Shown here piece by piece: positions 9,701 through 19,452 of a stretch of 43,087 nucleotides of DNA. The notes below the pieces were generated by a model that saw nothing but the letters and a program-made list of their open reading frames with translations, did no database searches and had not been told where the DNA came from. Within the stretch, counting starts at the first letter, position 1; each line of letters starts with the position of its first letter. Both the position numbers and the translations under genes were made by a program. The stretch covers positions 22,749-65,835 of the forward strand of contig NW_019091696.1 of the NCBI RefSeq assembly GCF_001949145.1. Reading direction: 5' to 3'. The DNA comes from Acanthaster planci. Lineage: Eukaryota; Echinodermata; Asteroidea; Valvatida; Acanthasteridae.

Positions 9701-12700
9701 AACTCCAACTGTAGCCCTCTGCAGCTCTTCAAATTTCATCTTTGCTTCTTCTTGCAGGTATTTGGATAGTTAACTACTTCTTCCAGTGTTCTCAGAGCAT
9801 GGTGGCTTACCTCTGCTTCCCAGTGCAAGCTGTATAACTCTGTTACAGCTTTGCATTTCTTCTCAAGAACTTCATTGCTGGTCATGAGAGCTTCTCCTCT
9901 TAGAATCTCTGCACAAGCCTTAAGACTGTGTCCTATTTTAAGGGCCAGACTTGGAGTGGTGTACAGATTGCTTTCCCCACTGAATCCTGCAGCTTGTTTT
10001 GTTGCCTGGATGACTTCCTTGAACTTCTTTGGGCGAATGAGGTCTTCCATTTGAGCATTAGGCTGTTCAGCTAGATGCCTATATTCCAAGACCATCCTTG
10101 CCACTTCATGTAACCGCTGCCTTATATAACCTTCTTGATCTTTGGTGTGCCCGTGCTTCAAAGTCAGCTTATCTCCAAACATTTTTATGAGTCTGTCAGA
10201 CTTGATTAGCCTTGTTATGTCATCATTCTTCATGTTGGCCAAGATTTCGTTTGTTCTTTTACTCACTCCAGGTGTTGCCGGCAACATCATTCTGCTTGCC
10301 TTTGAAAGACCAAACCGTTTTTTCTTTCTGCAAGGTTCTTCAGAAACATCTGAATTTTCAGGTGTTTGGCTACACTTATGCTTCCATAAGTCACTTTTGG
10401 CAAAATAGCCAAAGCAACTGGGGCAAGGCAAATAATCATGAGCATTAGCCATGAATGAGGGTCTAGATATGACTATGATTGTGCCTCTTCCTTCCTGTAG
10501 CACTTTCCCATTGTGAAGGAAGTTGCCATAGATTCTCATCAAAGTCAGTTGTTTCGAACGTTGTACAGGATCTTTAGTTTCGAGCCACCTTTAGACCTGA
10601 GGTTCATCTTTGTGTTCTGGGGAGGCCAAATGACGTGGCAACTTCTTCTGTGGTCTCAAACAGAAAGGGCAATACTGAGGCTTGTCCCACCTTCGCTTAC
10701 CATCTGTGTTTGAAGTACCAAAGACCTTGAGATCTGATTTTTCACTTGAGCTGGAGACCTCAGGATGTTGATTAACTGCAGAAGATTTGACATTCTTATT
10801 TGCCTCTTGCAAACTGGTTGTTTCAGTTTCAGACTCAGTTTCATTTTCACTGTCAGGCAAGTAATCAGTGTCATCTTTGGCACTACAATCTTCAGATTCA
10901 CTTGTAACATGCATGTTCTGCTGAATAATTTGCTTTCTGGCAGTAAGATCACGATAGGCATATTCTCTTTTGCCTCTTGCCAGGCAGCGACCAGGAATGA
11001 GGTCAGCTCCATTTTCCTCATCTGTAGACTCTGAAACATATGAATCAGAAGGTTCATTTCTTGATCTTTATCAGAAATTCTGCTTCTTTGAAATGCCTCT
11101 ACACTAGATCCTACAGCAACATCAGAAGATGACTCAACAAGTTGGCTGGATTTATGTGTTTTGCCTTTATGCAGCACATCCCAGCAGCTCACTGAGGGTG
11201 CCTGAATGCAGAGTTCTACAGCAGCATCAGACAACTCTACATGTTCAGCAGATTGGTTTTCATTGTCATCCTGATGGTTTGTTTCATGATCACCTGTAAG
11301 AACCTGTATGTCTGGGCAGGTAGAGGAGGGATATGAAAACTCAATATGGCTGGCAACTTGGTTGGGTATTTTGGTTTGAGCATTTTCCTTTAGGGGTCTT
11401 ATGTTACCCAGCAGAGTAGCAGATGTGGCCTGAACTGGCTCCATACATGGGTCAGCTTTGTTGCATGTATATGTTTCAAAGAATTGCTGCTTGGAGCCGC
11501 CACAATCAACTGAAAGTGTCTGTATGCTCGGACAGTTACCAGATGGCTGAGCAAACTCAACAGCTTTTCTGCATTCAGGTGTTACCTTCTGACAGCTGGG
11601 ACTTGATTGACTCACTGAATGTTCTTGTTTACATGTATTTACAGCAGCAACATGAGATGATTCAACAGCTTGTTTGAATTTATGCATTCTGTTGGCTTTT
11701 ACCTTGGTGAATTGGTGACTTGCCAAGGATGCCTCTTGAGCAGCTTGCCTGGATTTACATGTTTGCACTTTTTCACCTTTCTGACGGAAACATGTTTTAT
11801 TGGATGACCGTTTCTGTATATTCACAAGAAGACCTGCTGCAGCAAGTCATTGGTCACTGAGAGCTGGACTTGATTCAAGTCCAAGGCATCGAGGATGGTC
11901 AGGTGAAGTTGCAACCTTGCCACGATCTTCACATGCAATGTGAGAAGACTCTAGATGTCGGACACTTCCATTAGATGGACTTATGTCATCTTCTCTACTG
12001 GTACTTGAATTATGAGCTGAGGGTGCAGTTTCTGCAGCAGCCACATAAAATGACTTGCTATGTTCTAGTCTGGCAGATTGGCAGGTTTCATGTAATTTAC
12101 CTGCTTTTTTCTTTTTTTGATGCAGACTAGTCTTACCTACAGCACTATGCGACCGACATGTAGCACGCCAGGTAGTTTGTCTGGATTTATGCCTTTTTTA
12201 TCTTTAGTGGTGCCTATAGAACCAGACAAAGGCGTGTTCTGGTCCTGATGACGTGACTTTTTGGGTCGGTTGGCTTTAGATGTTTTCCGTGATTTGTCTC
12301 CCAGAATTGAATGATTAGCAGTTGTTATTTGCAGGCTCAAACCTGCACCAGAAGTGTAACAGGGAGGCAACTTGACATTCTGAGAAGCTTGGCTGCACTG
12401 CTTTGCTACATGCACATTGTCTTTTTGATGAAAACTAGATGAAGATTCTTGCATGGTAAAACCTGTGGAAGCAACGCAAGATGACTCAAAATATCTGGCT
12501 TCTTGACTGGATAGAAGTGCTTCATTGCCTTTGTGATAGGAATTTGAGTTACTAGCAGAGGCTAATGGAATTTCTACATTCACGGCAGAAGCCTGTGGTG
12601 AAACCATTCTAGCAGCTTGGCTGAATGGGCAGGCATCACCATCTTTTCCATCATCAGGCACAGTTACGTTCTTGTTCAGATCAGAGGCAGTAGCCAAAGA

Positions 12701-12988
12701 TGACTCGGTATGAGTTGAAGCCTGAATGGATGCCTGCACTTTTATCGCTTCTCCTTCAGGGTTTGAAGAATGAGCCACAGGTATATGCTTGCCAATATCT
12801 GTAGTTGCAACCAAAGATAACTTATTACCTGTTGTTGCTTAGTTGGACAGACACACTTCAATGTTTGTTGCCGTGGGACTTAAAGGTTCAGTTAAATGTA
12901 TGATGAGCAAGTCCATGTTTGTACCAGCAGCCTCAGATGAATCAACATGCTGGGCAGTTGGACAACGCATACAGGGTTCTCTGTTTGA
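9063..12988 (-). CDS. exon 5: Ser-rich linker, two zinc fingers and tyrosine-recombinase-like domain (broken)
   Basis: A 3.9-kb exon from acceptor TGTATTCAG (12991) to donor GTACTT (9062). It enters in phase 0 from exon 4. In-frame stops: TAA 12841-12839, TGA 11849-11847, TAA 10593-10591. Frame changes, each equal to one missing base, fall at A/T runs at 12194-12199, 11057-11059, 9761-9763, 9649-9651 and 9125-9126. Across each of these, conserved-looking protein continues on both sides. Content in order: repetitive Ser/Gln-rich linker, acidic stretch (ESETETT region), zinc finger 1, zinc finger 2, a basic and helical segment, then the recombinase-like domain. The size and simple structure of the exon suggest descent from an intronless mobile-element ORF (inference). 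Confidence 0.72.
10370..10690 (-). other. two Cys/His zinc fingers within exon 5
   Basis: Finger 1 is CPFCLRPQKKLPRHLASPEH (CX2CX9HX5H). Finger 2 is CPSCFGYFAKSDLWKHKC (CX2CX11HXC). Between them lie an in-frame TAA (10593-10591) and the segment RIYGNFLHNGKVLQEGRG. The paired fingers with a GNFxHN linker are a recurring unit, in my recollection, of metazoan proteins that end in the same recombinase-like domain. The likely role is nucleic-acid or protein binding. Confidence 0.75.
11060..12988 (-). repeat. Ser/Gln-rich linker built from degenerate ~35-50-codon repeats
   Basis: A loose module recurs through about 640 codons: a (K)xHK-Q-VESS-VA-G-VQ core followed by a Ser/Asn/His spacer. Examples are QAVESSHVAAVNTC, QLVESSSDVAVGSS, EARYFESSCVASTG, EHVELSDAAVELC and QHVDSSEAAGTN. 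The first copies follow directly on the SET domain in phase, so the repeats belong to the same frame. It is likely intrinsically disordered. The region carries two of the three stops and two frame changes, which weakens the case that this copy is translated. Confidence 0.6.
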
Positions 12989-13462
12989 CTGAATACAGAA
13001 TAAAAATAGAAAAACTTAGTAATTTAGATGCAGCATTACATTCATGCAATCATTTACCCCCTTTCCCCCAAAATAAAATCAGATTGAAGTAAACTTACGT
13101 CATCTGTTATTTGTAAAAAATGTTTCCATATAGTAATGTTCCGGCTCCCTTTAGAAAGGCCTGACTTTACAAGGGACTCTAAGGTATGACCGATGGCTGC
13201 AGCTTTGAAGGTAACGTACATCTATGCATACTGTTTTCATGATAAAAGTATAGATTAGTGGATTGCATATTTAAATTGTTTTCCAGCATTCTTAGGTAAC
13301 AGTCTTTAGAGCCCTGTCTTAATTTTCAATTTTGTTCACAGTAAACAAGACAGCTTGGCAGAGTGGCATGTGCCCTTGCAATTATTTCATAGATTTACGG
13401 AAAGCCCTGGGGTAGAGATACACGTACTGAAAAGGGTTCCAAAATGTACTTCAAACACGTAC
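12989..13462. other. intron 4 of the SET/recombinase gene
   Basis: 474 bp between donor GTACGT and acceptor TATTCAG on the minus strand. No other feature was seen. Confidence 0.65.
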
Positions 13463-13652
13463 CTTGCGCCGAGGGAAATCATCCTCCCCATAGTTGTACC
13501 TTAGTTCAACACCTGGCTTGATGTCATTCAGTGCAAATAAAAACAGATGAGGCATGCCATTAAAAACCAGCCTTTTCATTTTACACTTCGGGTTTTTGTG
13601 ATCATCGTTGATGTACCTCCCAAGGCAACCATCATCACTTGATGCATCAATC
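13463..13652 (-). CDS. exon 4: C-terminal half of SET domain
   Basis: The acceptor is TTTGTAACAG and the donor is GTACGT; length is 190 bp. It starts in the third position of the Lys codon begun by exon 3, giving NYK-IDASSDDGCLGRYIN. The SET signature continues with NPKCKMK, then GMPHLFLFALNDIKPGVELR and YNYGED. Compared with KMT5A, the NHS triplet is replaced by NDD, while the DIxxGxEL and Y(D/N)YG elements that bind substrate and cofactor are kept. No stop or frameshift is present. The enzyme class would be histone H4 Lys20-type monomethyltransferase by family, but the substrate is unproven. Confidence 0.9.
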
Positions 13653-14390
13653 CTGTTACAAAGACAAATTATCCAGTGTCAACGTTTTATCTAAAAAAAG
13701 AAATTGGAAGCCAAAAAACCTGAAATTCACTTTCAGTTTGTTTTTCCTTGTTTCCCTTGCCAACAAGATTTAAATTATAAAACAACCTGAACTAGTTTGC
13801 TTTTATGTAATGGTGACCAACTCAGCTGAGGAAGTCAACAGGAGCTACACATGTTTGACAGCAAGCCATAAAGTTACTTTATGAGTATCTGCAGTTACAA
13901 GACCCTGAAGAAGCTGGAATAGGGTCAGCTAAAAGGGAAGCCAACGGCCTTTAAATGTACCTATATAATACGGTGAATTTCTAGTCATCAAAATGTATGT
14001 TTAACAAAATGTTTTGGGAAGATATTCATACATACAGGCATGTAACAAACAAAAAAGGGAACTTAAATTTTTTCAAGACTTTGTACAATGTTTTTCAATT
14101 CTTAATGGGAGAAATTTGACAAGAAAAACGTGGAAATCAGCTGATCTGAGGAAAAGTTGCATGCCTGTACATAATATGCAATATAAATATACACACAAAG
14201 TATTGTAGGTTTGACAATGATTTCTACAAATAGTACATGCATTTTGAAGATTTGTTTCCATATTTTGGATAGCAAAGAAACTACCTGAACAAATGTCAAA
14301 ACCTTTACAAAACAGGTAAGGGCAAATTAGTCCAAATGACCGAGTTTGCCCCTGAGGGTATTGAAGGGAATTGACCGCAAGTTTACTTAC
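13653..14390. other. intron 3 of the SET/recombinase gene
   Basis: 738 bp between donor GTAAGT and acceptor AACAG on the minus strand. No gene was seen inside. Confidence 0.65.
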
Positions 14391-14538
14391 TTGTAGTTCA
14401 CACCATTGTGCTTGAAAAAAAATTCATAGCAATTTTCCAAGCTGTCTTCAGTCTGATGTGAAGCTATCGAGATCATTCCCCTGTATTCAAGGAGGAAGCT
14501 GCCCTTCTTGAAGCTCCTTATGGTGAAAAGGCCCCAAC
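14391..14538 (-). CDS. exon 3: N-terminal half of SET domain
   Basis: The acceptor TTTTTTTTCCAG and donor GTAAGT are both strong; length is 148 bp. Exon 2 leaves one base, so the joint reads IG-WGLF. The encoded GWGLFTIRSFKKGSFLLEYR is the first SET motif (GxG cofactor loop and the EYxG strand of KMT5A-type domains). It is followed by a helix region and ENCYEFFFKHNGVNYK. The exon is intact. It carries the S-adenosylmethionine-binding start of the domain. Confidence 0.9.
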
Positions 14539-14814
14539 CTGGAAAAAAAATTAAATAGATTTGTGTATGATCTCCAACATTATTTTCGAAGAAAACAAAC
14601 TGATTTATATGCACATTATACAATAATGCCAATGCCATTTGCTCAAACTCCAACATGACGTTTGGTTGGAACACTTGTACATGTTTGTAATTAAGGATAA
14701 CTACTGCACAAGTAAACTCAAATAATTTGCACAGGCACAGAAATTTTTGCTGCTAGTAATTCAGAATTCAGAGGTCCACCCAATTAGTTTGTTGTATTCT
14801 GTGTGGTATCATGC
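14539..14814. other. proximal part of intron 2, nothing recognised
   Basis: AT-rich intron sequence before the minisatellite begins. Confidence 0.5.
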
Positions 14815-16754
14815 ATGGCATTTCTTCCTATGAGAGTACTCAGAGAGTAATGGTTTTGCATATAGTCTGATATCAACCATTTGCATGTCTTTCCACAAGG
14901 GCCCACAGAGCGATGGTCCTCTATGTACTGATATCACACTACCATTTCTTTCTACAAGGGTCCACACAATGATGGTGCTAATCCTAACAGCATCACACTT
15001 ATTGGCATGTCTTTCTAGAAGGATCCACACTGACCGTGCCAATTCTACTTGAATCACTTGGAATGTCTTACTACAAGAGTCCACACAGTAATGCTACTGT
15101 ACCTACTAGTATGACACTGTTTTTCTACAAGGGTCACCACAAGTACAGTGGTGGCACTGTACCTACTCTGTACTGGTATAACACTTGATGATTTTTTTTA
15201 CAAGGACCCACATAGTGATGGTGCTATACCTACTGGTATGACACTGTTTTTCTACAAGGGTCCACACGGTGATGGTGCTGTACCTACTGGTATGACTAAC
15301 TGGTTTGTTTTTCTACAAGGGACCACACAATGACGCATGTTATACAGACTAGTATGACACTGATTTGAATTATGGTGTCCTGTGGAGTCCCACAATAAAT
15401 TCTGTACAACTCCATAGGGTAATTTATATAGATGAATGTGTCTCCGCAAGGCTTTTACAGAGTAGATAATTGGCACTTTCTCAAAACGTTTTTTAAAATG
15501 TTGATCTTCTAAAAGGATCTACACAGTGATGGTGCTGTACCTACTGGTATGACACTGTTTTTCTACAAGGGTCCACACAGTGATGATGCTGTACCTACTG
15601 GTATGACTAATTGGTTTGTTTGTCTACAAAGATCCACACAGTGATGGTGCTGTACCTACTGTAATGACACAGTTTTTCTACAAGGATCCACACAGTGATG
15701 GTGCTCTACCTACTGTAATGACACAGTTTTTCTACAAGGGTCCAAACAGTGATGGTGCTGTACCTACTGGTAAAACTAACTGGTTTGTTTTTCTACAAGG
15801 GTCCACACAGTGACGGTGCTGTACCTACTGGAATGACTAATTGGTTTGTTTGTCTACAAGGGTCCACACAGTGATGGTGCTGTACCTACTGGTATGACAC
15901 AGTTTTTCTACAAGGGTCCCCACAGTGATGGTGCTGTACCTACTGGAATGACTAATTGGTTTGTTTGTCTACAAGAGTCCACACAATGATGGTGCTGTAC
16001 CTACTGGTATGACACAGTTTTTCTACAAGGGTCCACAAAGTGATGGTGCTGTACCTACTGGTATGACACAGTTTTTCTACAAGGGTCCCCACAGTGATGG
16101 TGCTGTACCTACTGGAATGACTAATTGGTTTGTTTTTCTACAAGGGTCCACACAATGATGGTGCTGTACCTACTGGTATGACACAGTGTTTCTACAAGGG
16201 TCCACACAGTGATGGTGCTCTACCTACTGGTATGACACAGTTTTTCTACAAGGGTCCACACAGTGATGGTGCTGTACCTACTGGTATGACTAACTGGTTT
16301 GTTTTTCTACAAGGGTCCACACAATGATGGTGCTGTACCTACTTGTATGACACAGTTTTTCTACAAGGGTCCACACAGTGATGGTGCTGTACCTACTGGT
16401 ATGACACAATTGTTCTACAGGGGTCCAAACAGTGATGGTTCTGTACCTACTGGTATGACTAACTGGTTTGTTTTTCTACAAGGGTCCACACAATGATGGT
16501 GCTGTACCTACTGTAATGACACAGTTTTTCTACAAGGATCCACACAGTGATGGTGGTTTACCTACTGTAATGACACAGTTTTTCTACAAGGGTCCAAACA
16601 GTGATTGTGCTGTGCCTACTGGTATGACTAATTGGTTTGTTTGTCTACAAGGGTCCACACAGTGATGGTGCTGTACCTACTGTTATGAAACAGTTTTCCT
16701 AAAAGGGTCCACGCAGTAGTGTAGCTATACCTACTGGTATGACTAATTGGTTTG
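14815..16754. repeat. minisatellite, left block (54/61-bp units, 169-bp higher-order period)
   Basis: The basic unit is 54 bp: a TTTTTCTACAAGGGTCCACA segment, then CAGTGATGGTGCTGTACCTA, then CTGGTATGACA. A 61-bp variant carries CTAACTGGTTTGTT in place of the ACACAG start. From about 15961 to 16636 the order 61-54-54 repeats with an exact 169-bp period (starts 15961, 16130, 16299, 16468). Units left of 15370 are more diverged, as usual at array edges. A unique spacer interrupts the array at 15373-15488. Because 54 is divisible by three, ORFs of repeated MTQFFYKGPHSDGAVPTG appear; they are not evidence of coding. It lies in intron 2 of the SET gene. Confidence 0.95.
15373..15488 (+). repeat. 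non-minisatellite spacer, copy 1
   Basis: It runs from TGTCCTGTGGAGTCCCACAA through ATGTCTCCGCAAGG to TTGGCACTTTCTCAAAAC. A near-identical copy lies at 16755-16869, showing that the array together with its spacer has been duplicated as a larger block of about 1.38 kb. Confidence 0.9.
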
Positions 16755-16869
16755 TTTGTCCTGTGGAGTCCCACAATAAATTCTGTACAACTCCATAGGG
16801 TAATCTTTACAGATGAATATGTCTCCGCAAGGTTTTGACAGAGTTGATAATTGGCACTTTCTCAAAACC
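16755..16869 (+). repeat. non-minisatellite spacer, copy 2
   Basis: Same sequence as 15373-15488 with scattered substitutions, in the same orientation. It ends beside the assembly gap. Confidence 0.9.
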
Positions 16870-16879
16870 TAGGATTTTC

Positions 16880-17697
16880 NNNNNNNNNNNNNNNNNNNNN
16901 NNNNNNNNNNNNNNNNNNNNNNNNNNNNNNNNNNNNNNNNNNNNNNNNNNNNNNNNNNNNNNNNNNNNNNNNNNNNNNNNNNNNNNNNNNNNNNNNNNNN
17001 NNNNNNNNNNNNNNNNNNNNNNNNNNNNNNNNNNNNNNNNNNNNNNNNNNNNNNNNNNNNNNNNNNNNNNNNNNNNNNNNNNNNNNNNNNNNNNNNNNNN
17101 NNNNNNNNNNNNNNNNNNNNNNNNNNNNNNNNNNNNNNNNNNNNNNNNNNNNNNNNNNNNNNNNNNNNNNNNNNNNNNNNNNNNNNNNNNNNNNNNNNNN
17201 NNNNNNNNNNNNNNNNNNNNNNNNNNNNNNNNNNNNNNNNNNNNNNNNNNNNNNNNNNNNNNNNNNNNNNNNNNNNNNNNNNNNNNNNNNNNNNNNNNNN
17301 NNNNNNNNNNNNNNNNNNNNNNNNNNNNNNNNNNNNNNNNNNNNNNNNNNNNNNNNNNNNNNNNNNNNNNNNNNNNNNNNNNNNNNNNNNNNNNNNNNNN
17401 NNNNNNNNNNNNNNNNNNNNNNNNNNNNNNNNNNNNNNNNNNNNNNNNNNNNNNNNNNNNNNNNNNNNNNNNNNNNNNNNNNNNNNNNNNNNNNNNNNNN
17501 NNNNNNNNNNNNNNNNNNNNNNNNNNNNNNNNNNNNNNNNNNNNNNNNNNNNNNNNNNNNNNNNNNNNNNNNNNNNNNNNNNNNNNNNNNNNNNNNNNNN
17601 NNNNNNNNNNNNNNNNNNNNNNNNNNNNNNNNNNNNNNNNNNNNNNNNNNNNNNNNNNNNNNNNNNNNNNNNNNNNNNNNNNNNNNNNNNNNNNNNN
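16880..17697. other. assembly gap (818 N)
   Basis: A run of N inside the minisatellite. The true array length is unknown. Confidence 1.
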
Positions 17698-18480
17698 TAT
17701 GACACTGTTTTTCTACAAGGGTCCACACGGTGATGGTGCTGTACCTACTGGAACGACTAATTGATTTGTTTTTATACAAGGGTCCACACAGTGATGGTGC
17801 TGTACCTACTGGTATGACAGTTTTTCTACAAGGATCCAAACAGTGATGGTTCTGTACCTACTGGTATGACAGTTTTTCTACGAGGGTCCACACAATGATG
17901 GTGCTGTACCTACTGGTATGACACTGTTTTTCTACAAGGGTCCGCAGAGTGATGGTGCTGTACCTACTGGTATGACAGTTTTTCTACAAGGATCCACACA
18001 ATGATGGTTCTGTACCTACTGGTATGACAGTTTTTCTACGAGGGTCCACACAATGATGGTGCTGTACCTACTGGTATGACACTGTTTTTCTACAAGGGTC
18101 CACAAAGTGATGGTGTTGTACCTACTGGTATGACACAGTTTTTCTACAAGGGTCCACACAGCAATGGTGCTGTACCTACTGGAATGACACAGTTTTTCTA
18201 CAAGGGTCCACACAGTGATGGTGCTGTACCTACTGGTATGACTAACTGGTTTGTTTTTCTACAAGGGTCCACACAGTGATGGTGCTGTTTATACTGCTAT
18301 GACAATGTTTTTCCACAGGGGTCCACACAGTGATGGTTCTGTACCTACTGGCGTGACACTTAAGAATTTGTTTTTCTGCAAGGGTCTACACAGTGATAGT
18401 TGCTGTACCAAATGGTCTGACAATTTTTCTACAAGGGTCCACACAGTGATGGCGTTGTACCTGCTGATAAGACATTGTTT
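17698..18480. repeat. minisatellite, right block
   Basis: The same 54-bp unit continues after the gap, with shorter variants lacking a few bases before TTTTTCTAC. It decays to single diverged units by 18420-18480. At its right edge a GTACATGCACATGCACTTGC run follows. Confidence 0.95.
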
Positions 18481-18694
18481 TTCAAGCTGTGGTACATGCA
18501 CATGCACTTGCGACTGTAAAAATACAGTTTGCAAAACGTACATGTATCTTTTACTGATTTTAATTTTACTCATTTAATAGCTTATTTTGAAACGGGCATG
18601 TATGAATATGACTCACTGTTACCTGTAACTGAATCCTTTTCACAATTTTCATGATTAAAATATGCTTGCTCAATATAAAAAAAGGTTCTCTAAC
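18481..18694. other. distal part of intron 2
   Basis: AT-rich sequence between the minisatellite edge and the exon 2 donor. Nothing else was recognised. Confidence 0.5.
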
Positions 18695-18804
18695 CAATCA
18701 CATCATCGATGTGGCGTTTCTGGAATCCACTGTTGTCTTTCTGCAAGTTGCAGAAATGCTCTGCCTCAGCAAGAGGTGATATCCTTTTTCTCCTTGAAGA
18801 CATG
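18695..18804 (-). CDS. exon 2: pre-SET region of the SET/recombinase gene
   Basis: The acceptor is TTTCTCTCTTTAACAG and the donor is GTTAGA (weak). The exon begins with C and then ATG, encoding SSRRKRISPLAEAEHFCNLQ and ending DDVI plus one base of Gly. The basic start followed by a short helical segment leading into GWGLF matches the layout just before KMT5A-type SET domains. Translation could start at this ATG (18803) or upstream in exon 1, since the phase is continuous. Confidence 0.75.
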
Positions 18805-19092
18805 CTGTTAAAGAGAGAAAATGTGATTTTATGATAAAGTTGTAATTGTAAAATGAATAAGTTTCAAGAACTCCAATATGCCAGCACATGCGTAAAAGAC
18901 AAAAAGAACTGTATTTTTACTGCTAGCAGTGGGTTTTGCTGATTCAAACATATTTAATTCCATGTCCATACAATATATGTTTCATCTCAATAAATGTACA
19001 CATCATGAAATATTAGTTTAATTACGTCTAAAAATGACAAAAAATACACATTAAAATGTCCCAACTAGTAAACGTAAAACAAATTGGGTTAC
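18805..19092. other. intron 1 of the SET/recombinase gene
   Basis: 288 bp, AT-rich, between donor GTAACC and the exon 2 acceptor. Confidence 0.45.
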
Positions 19093-19313
19093 TTGCTACC
19101 CTCTGAAATGTCGAGTCTGACATTGCAGCCGTAGTCAGCTGCGACGAAATGCTTATTTAGTTGTGGCTTGTCCTCAACAAGTACATGTGAACGGCATTTC
19201 CCTTGGATGCTGATCAAGAAGTATTTTGATATTTTTGAAAATCCACATGGCTTACTCCCATTTTTCTTGGTACAGATATAGCAGGTAGGGTAAACTGGGG
19301 TAAAAATGGCCAT
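19093..19313 (-). CDS. candidate exon 1 of the SET/recombinase gene
   Basis: An open frame of 73 codons starts at an ATG (19313). It includes CYICTKKNGSKPCGFSKISK, then KCRSHVLVEDKPQL and NVRLDISEGS, and ends two bases into a codon at donor GTAACC. Exon 2 begins with exactly one base before its ATG, so the two join in frame. The CxxC plus later Cys suggests a small zinc-binding module. The start may instead be an acceptor (TTTACCCCAG near 19300) of a still earlier exon. The family is not recognised with certainty. Confidence 0.5.
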
Positions 19314-19452
19314 TTTTAAAGAGAACTAAACAGGTCCGATTCCCACACATTCATTCTACATAACGGCCAACAACAGACTATAGCAGGTAAATTAAAAGAG
19401 TTACTGCAGCTCTAGTAGGCCTACTACTACCTCTAGACCTACTGCTTAGTAA

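Larger units (their letters stand above)
6830..19313 (-). pseudogene. SET-domain / zinc finger / tyrosine-recombinase-like gene (seven exons, damaged)
   Basis: Transcript order: exon 1 19313-19093, exon 2 18804-18695, exon 3 14538-14391, exon 4 13652-13463, exon 5 12988-9063, exon 6 8504-8435, exon 7 7080-6830. Exons 1-5 join in compatible phases (2, 1, 2, 0), and exon 5 joins exon 6 in phase 1. The exon 6-7 join is off by one base. The predicted protein has a KMT5A-like SET domain, a long Ser/Gln-rich linker, two Cys/His zinc fingers, a tyrosine-recombinase-like fold and a C-terminal Trp/Arg-rich domain. Exon 5 has three in-frame stops and five single-base shifts, so it is called a pseudogene. 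Assembly error is the alternative for the shifts. The expected site of action is the nucleus, as histone methyltransferase plus DNA-binding or recombinase-derived module (inferred). Conceivably the SET part and the recombinase part are two genes, but the in-phase acceptor of exon 5 argues for one. Confidence 0.7.

Noticed and set aside
10593-10593. A micro-intron to remove the TAA between the two zinc fingers
   Set aside because: The only GT/AG pair that would bypass it is a few tens of bases apart, too short for a normal animal intron, so the stop is taken as real in this copy.
16835-17839. Long ORFs through the N run
   Set aside because: They consist of unknown residues across an assembly gap.
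15616-18279. Repeated ORFs of a MTQFFYKGPHSDGAVPTG-type peptide on the plus strand and mirror ORFs on the minus strand
   Set aside because: They arise because the 54-bp minisatellite unit is a multiple of three. They are open in several frames, have no splice context, and lie in an intron of the opposite-strand gene.
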